Below, in pieces: positions 5,640-6,894 of a stretch of 6,894 nt of DNA. The stretch spans positions 1 to 6,894 of the forward strand of contig JBDHTL010000172.1 in assembly GCA_039808645.1 (NCBI GenBank). The letters are read 5' to 3'. How positions within the stretch are numbered: position 1 is the first letter of the stretch; each line of letters begins with the position of its first letter. The DNA comes from JAJXWB01 sp039808645 (lineage in GTDB: Bacteria > Pseudomonadota > Alphaproteobacteria > Rhizobiales > Beijerinckiaceae). The notes beneath the pieces were generated by a model. That model was given only the letters and a program-made list of their open reading frames with translations, searched no databases and had not been told where the DNA came from. The translations under genes were made by a program, and so were the position numbers.

Positions 5640-5993
5640 ATGATCGACAACTGGCCCGAAACCACCCGGAAGCTCTCGGCGGATTTGAAGAACCTGCGCG
5701 GCGGCGCGCCGGAGGTGATGAAGGCTTTTGCGTCCATCGCGCAATCGGCGCTTGCGCCGAAGGCGCTCGACACCAAGACAAAAGAGCTGATCGCGCTCGG
5801 CATTTCTGTGGCGGTGCGTTGCGACGATTGCATCGCCTTCCACGTCAAGGCCGCCGTCCAGCAGGGCGCGACGCGCGACGAGATTATGGAGACTCTCGGC
5901 ATGGCGATCTACATGGGCGCGGGCCCCTCGGCCATGTATGCGAGCCACGCGCTCGACGCCTATACGCAGTTCACGGCGCCGGCCGCCGAATAG
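5640..5993 (+). CDS. Carboxymuconolactone decarboxylase-family protein of the AhpD (CxxC) type
   Basis: The protein has 117 residues. ATG 5640 is preceded by GAGGA (5628-5632) at a 7-base spacing. An upstream in-frame extension exists but would run through the promoter, so I reject it. The all-helical CMD/AhpD fold is indicated by KELIALGISVAVRCDDCIAF and the later GMAIYMGAGPSAMYASHAL. The redox motif E-x11-C-x2-C-x3-H is complete at Glu49, Cys61, Cys64 and His68, as in the AhpD alkylhydroperoxidase group. It lacks the usual PcaC active-site features, so it is unlikely to decarboxylate 4-carboxymuconolactone even though aromatic genes are close by. Expected role: thiol-based peroxide or persulfide redox chemistry in the cytoplasm. 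It is the first gene of a tight operon with the rhodanese (10 bp apart), driven by the AT-rich promoter at 5555-5587. The exact substrate is unknown. Confidence 0.88.
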   Translation: MIDNWPETTRKLSADLKNLRGGAPEVMKAFASIAQSALAPKALDTKTKELIALGISVAVRCDDCIAFHVKAAVQQGATRDEIMETLGMAIYMGAGPSAMYASHALDAYTQFTAPAAE

Positions 5994-6003
5994 GAACGGT
6001 TCG

Positions 6004-6351
6004 ATGTTCTTTTCCCGACTTTTCGGCCGCACGCGCGCGGCGGGCCCGTCGCATGTGATCGGCTTCGATGACCTGCGCAAGGAACTCGACGCCGGCGCGC
6101 TCGACCTGATCGACGTGCGCGAGCCGAGCGAATATCGCAACGGCCATGTGCCGGGTTCGAAAAACCTGCCGCTGTCGCGCTTTGATCCTTCGCATCTGCA
6201 GCGTGACCGGAAGATCGCGCTGATCTGCCTGTCGGGCGCCCGGTCGGGCAGCGCGCTGCGCCATCTGCGGCAGGCGGGTTTCGAGAACGTCGTCCATTTC
6301 CAGGGCGGCGTCTCGATGTGGCGCACGCTCGGCGGTCCGCTGCGCGCGTGA
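6004..6351 (+). CDS. Single-domain rhodanese-like sulfurtransferase
   Basis: The protein has 115 residues. ATG 6004 has AGGA at 5992-5995, overlapping the stop of the preceding gene, and only 10 bp separate the two, so they are probably co-transcribed and translationally linked. The rhodanese domain covers about residues 17-112. It has DVREPSEY (37-44), GHVPGSKNLPL (47-57), the active-site loop CLSGARS (75-81) with Cys75 and the C-x-x-G-x-R-[ST] pattern, and GGVSMW near the end. The short, basic N-terminus (MFFSRLFGRTRA) is not a clear signal peptide or membrane anchor. The enzyme should carry a persulfide on Cys75 and move sulfane sulfur between thiols. Pairing with a CxxC AhpD-like protein suggests the two share a thiol acceptor or a sulfide/persulfide detoxification task; that is inferred from the operon. 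Confidence 0.92.
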   Translation: MFFSRLFGRTRAAGPSHVIGFDDLRKELDAGALDLIDVREPSEYRNGHVPGSKNLPLSRFDPSHLQRDRKIALICLSGARSGSALRHLRQAGFENVVHFQGGVSMWRTLGGPLRA

Positions 6352-6431
6352 GGGGCGCGGCCGGTTAACTACGTTTCCTTAAAGCTTGTCGGGCATTGTC
6401 GCGCGAATCGCATGTCGAGCGAGGCGTCTCC

Positions 6432-6626
6432 ATGTATCTGTCGATCCTGCGGGAACTCGAGAAGCTTCAGGCCGAACTCGCCAGGGCCGATCCCGCCGAC
6501 GAGGCGAAAGCCGCGGAAATCGTGCGATCCATGGCCCAGAGCCTGCGCCGGCTGGAGCTGCGCGAGCCGCTCCGCGCGCCCGCGCCGACCAGCCCGGTCG
6601 CAACCCGGATTGTCCGGCGCGCCTGA
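6432..6626 (+). CDS. Small helical hypothetical protein
   Basis: The protein has 64 residues. I chose ATG 6432 because GCGAGGCG (6418-6425) gives a good ribosome site seven bases away; an in-frame ATG at 6411 region is not available and the upstream ATG at 6396 lacks a ribosome site. The sequence is not one I recognise. Residues 1-42 are a charged amphipathic helix (ILRELEKLQAEL, EIVRSMAQSLRRLE) that could form a short coiled coil. The C-terminal third is Pro/Arg-rich and basic (RAPAPTSPVATRIVRRA). There is no signal peptide, membrane segment or cysteine. It follows the rhodanese gene by 80 bp and could be a separate unit. The next gene encodes another small helical protein with a similar opening, which may be a distant paralogue. 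Confidence 0.6.
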   Translation: MYLSILRELEKLQAELARADPADEAKAAEIVRSMAQSLRRLELREPLRAPAPTSPVATRIVRRA

Positions 6627-6636
6627 GAAACAAGCC

Positions 6637-6654
6637 AAATCTTGAGCTTGATTT
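6637..6654. promoter_or_regulatory. Short AT-rich dyad upstream of the last gene
   Basis: AAATC (6637-6641) and GATTT (6650-6654) form an inverted repeat around TTGAGCTT, in the 92-bp gap between the two small genes. It could be a regulator site or a weak hairpin after the first gene; there is not enough to decide. Confidence 0.25.
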
Positions 6655-6718
6655 GCGTCCGTCTCCGGGCATTCTTCGGCTGGGCCGCCGGCAATCGTGC
6701 GTTCGGCCGGGAGATGCC

Positions 6719-6894
6719 ATGCCAGTCGAAATCCTCAGCCAACTGAAGTCGCTTCGTCAGAACGTCGCGGACCAGCTCCAGAAGGATCCGCGCTTTCTCA
6801 CGCTGACGTCGCTCGACAAGTCGATCGCCGAGATCACGCAGGTTCTGGTGCAGGCGGGCGCGCTGGCGGCCGACGCCGGGGCGGACGCCGCTCC
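6719..6894 (+). CDS. Small hypothetical protein, 3' end cut by the window
   Basis: ATG 6719 is preceded by GGGAG (6709-6713) at a 5-base spacing, and the frame stays open for 58 codons to the window end. The visible N-terminus MPVEILSQLKSLRQNVADQL and the later DKSIAEITQVLVQAGALA are helical and slightly amphipathic, then the sequence becomes Ala/Asp-rich. An overlapping ATG at 6714 is out of frame. I do not recognise the family. Its opening (M-x-x-x-I-L-x-x-L-x-x-L) resembles the start of the preceding small protein, so the two may be related and work together. True length and function cannot be judged here. Confidence 0.6.
   Translation, partial: MPVEILSQLKSLRQNVADQLQKDPRFLTLTSLDKSIAEITQVLVQAGALAADAGADAA

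Noticed and set aside
5640..5993. PcaC (4-carboxymuconolactone decarboxylase) of the ortho pathway
   Set aside because: The protein carries the AhpD-type E-x11-CxxC-x3-H redox motif and is operonic with a rhodanese, not with pca genes.
6364..6382. CtrA-like site (TTAA boxes) ahead of the small gene
   Set aside because: The two TTAA boxes are separated by 10 bases rather than the usual 7, so the match is not good enough.

Overview
The window comes from a GC-rich proteobacterial chromosome, most likely an alphaproteobacterium (Hyphomicrobiales-like). The clues are strongly G/C-biased third codon positions, the 'CTCTCCCC…GGGGAGAG' type of interspersed palindrome, and a 4-hydroxybenzoate hydroxylase next to a LigC-type dehydrogenase. 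The genus cannot be fixed from the sequence alone.

Layout. (1) 1-640: the 3' tail of an IS5-family transposase meets, tail to tail, a DUF4236-type gene whose last codons and stop lie inside the IS end. (2) 641-925: gene-free spacer with two inverted copies of a GC-rich palindromic repeat around a small 16-bp tandem duplication. (3) 926-3198: divergent pair of an AraC-family regulator (pobR-like, minus strand) and pobA (4-hydroxybenzoate 3-monooxygenase, plus strand), with a 161-bp shared control region that carries a perfect 10-bp inverted repeat. (4) 3265-5375, minus strand: ligC-like CHMS dehydrogenase followed downstream by a Tat-signal metallo-beta-lactamase-fold hydrolase, separated by a cluster of three palindromes. 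(5) 5555-6351, plus strand: a sharply AT-rich promoter/operator, then a tight two-gene operon of an AhpD-like CxxC protein and a single-domain rhodanese. (6) 6432-6894: two small unknown proteins, the second cut by the window edge.

How the genes fit together. PobA converts 4-hydroxybenzoate to protocatechuate. LigC belongs to the protocatechuate 4,5-(meta) cleavage route and oxidises the ring-cleavage product toward 2-pyrone-4,6-dicarboxylate. Regions 3-4 therefore look like a piece of an aromatic catabolism locus. The ring-cleavage dioxygenase (ligAB) and the later steps (ligI, ligJ, ligK) are not in this window. The AhpD-rhodanese operon looks like an independent thiol/sulfur redox unit. 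Its promoter overlaps a dyad that resembles sites of the BigR/SqrR class of ArsR repressors, which is an inference. I see no clearly new large system. The best leads are the AhpD-rhodanese operator, the Tat-exported MBL hydrolase inside the aromatic locus, the pobR/pobA dyad and the pair of small helical proteins.
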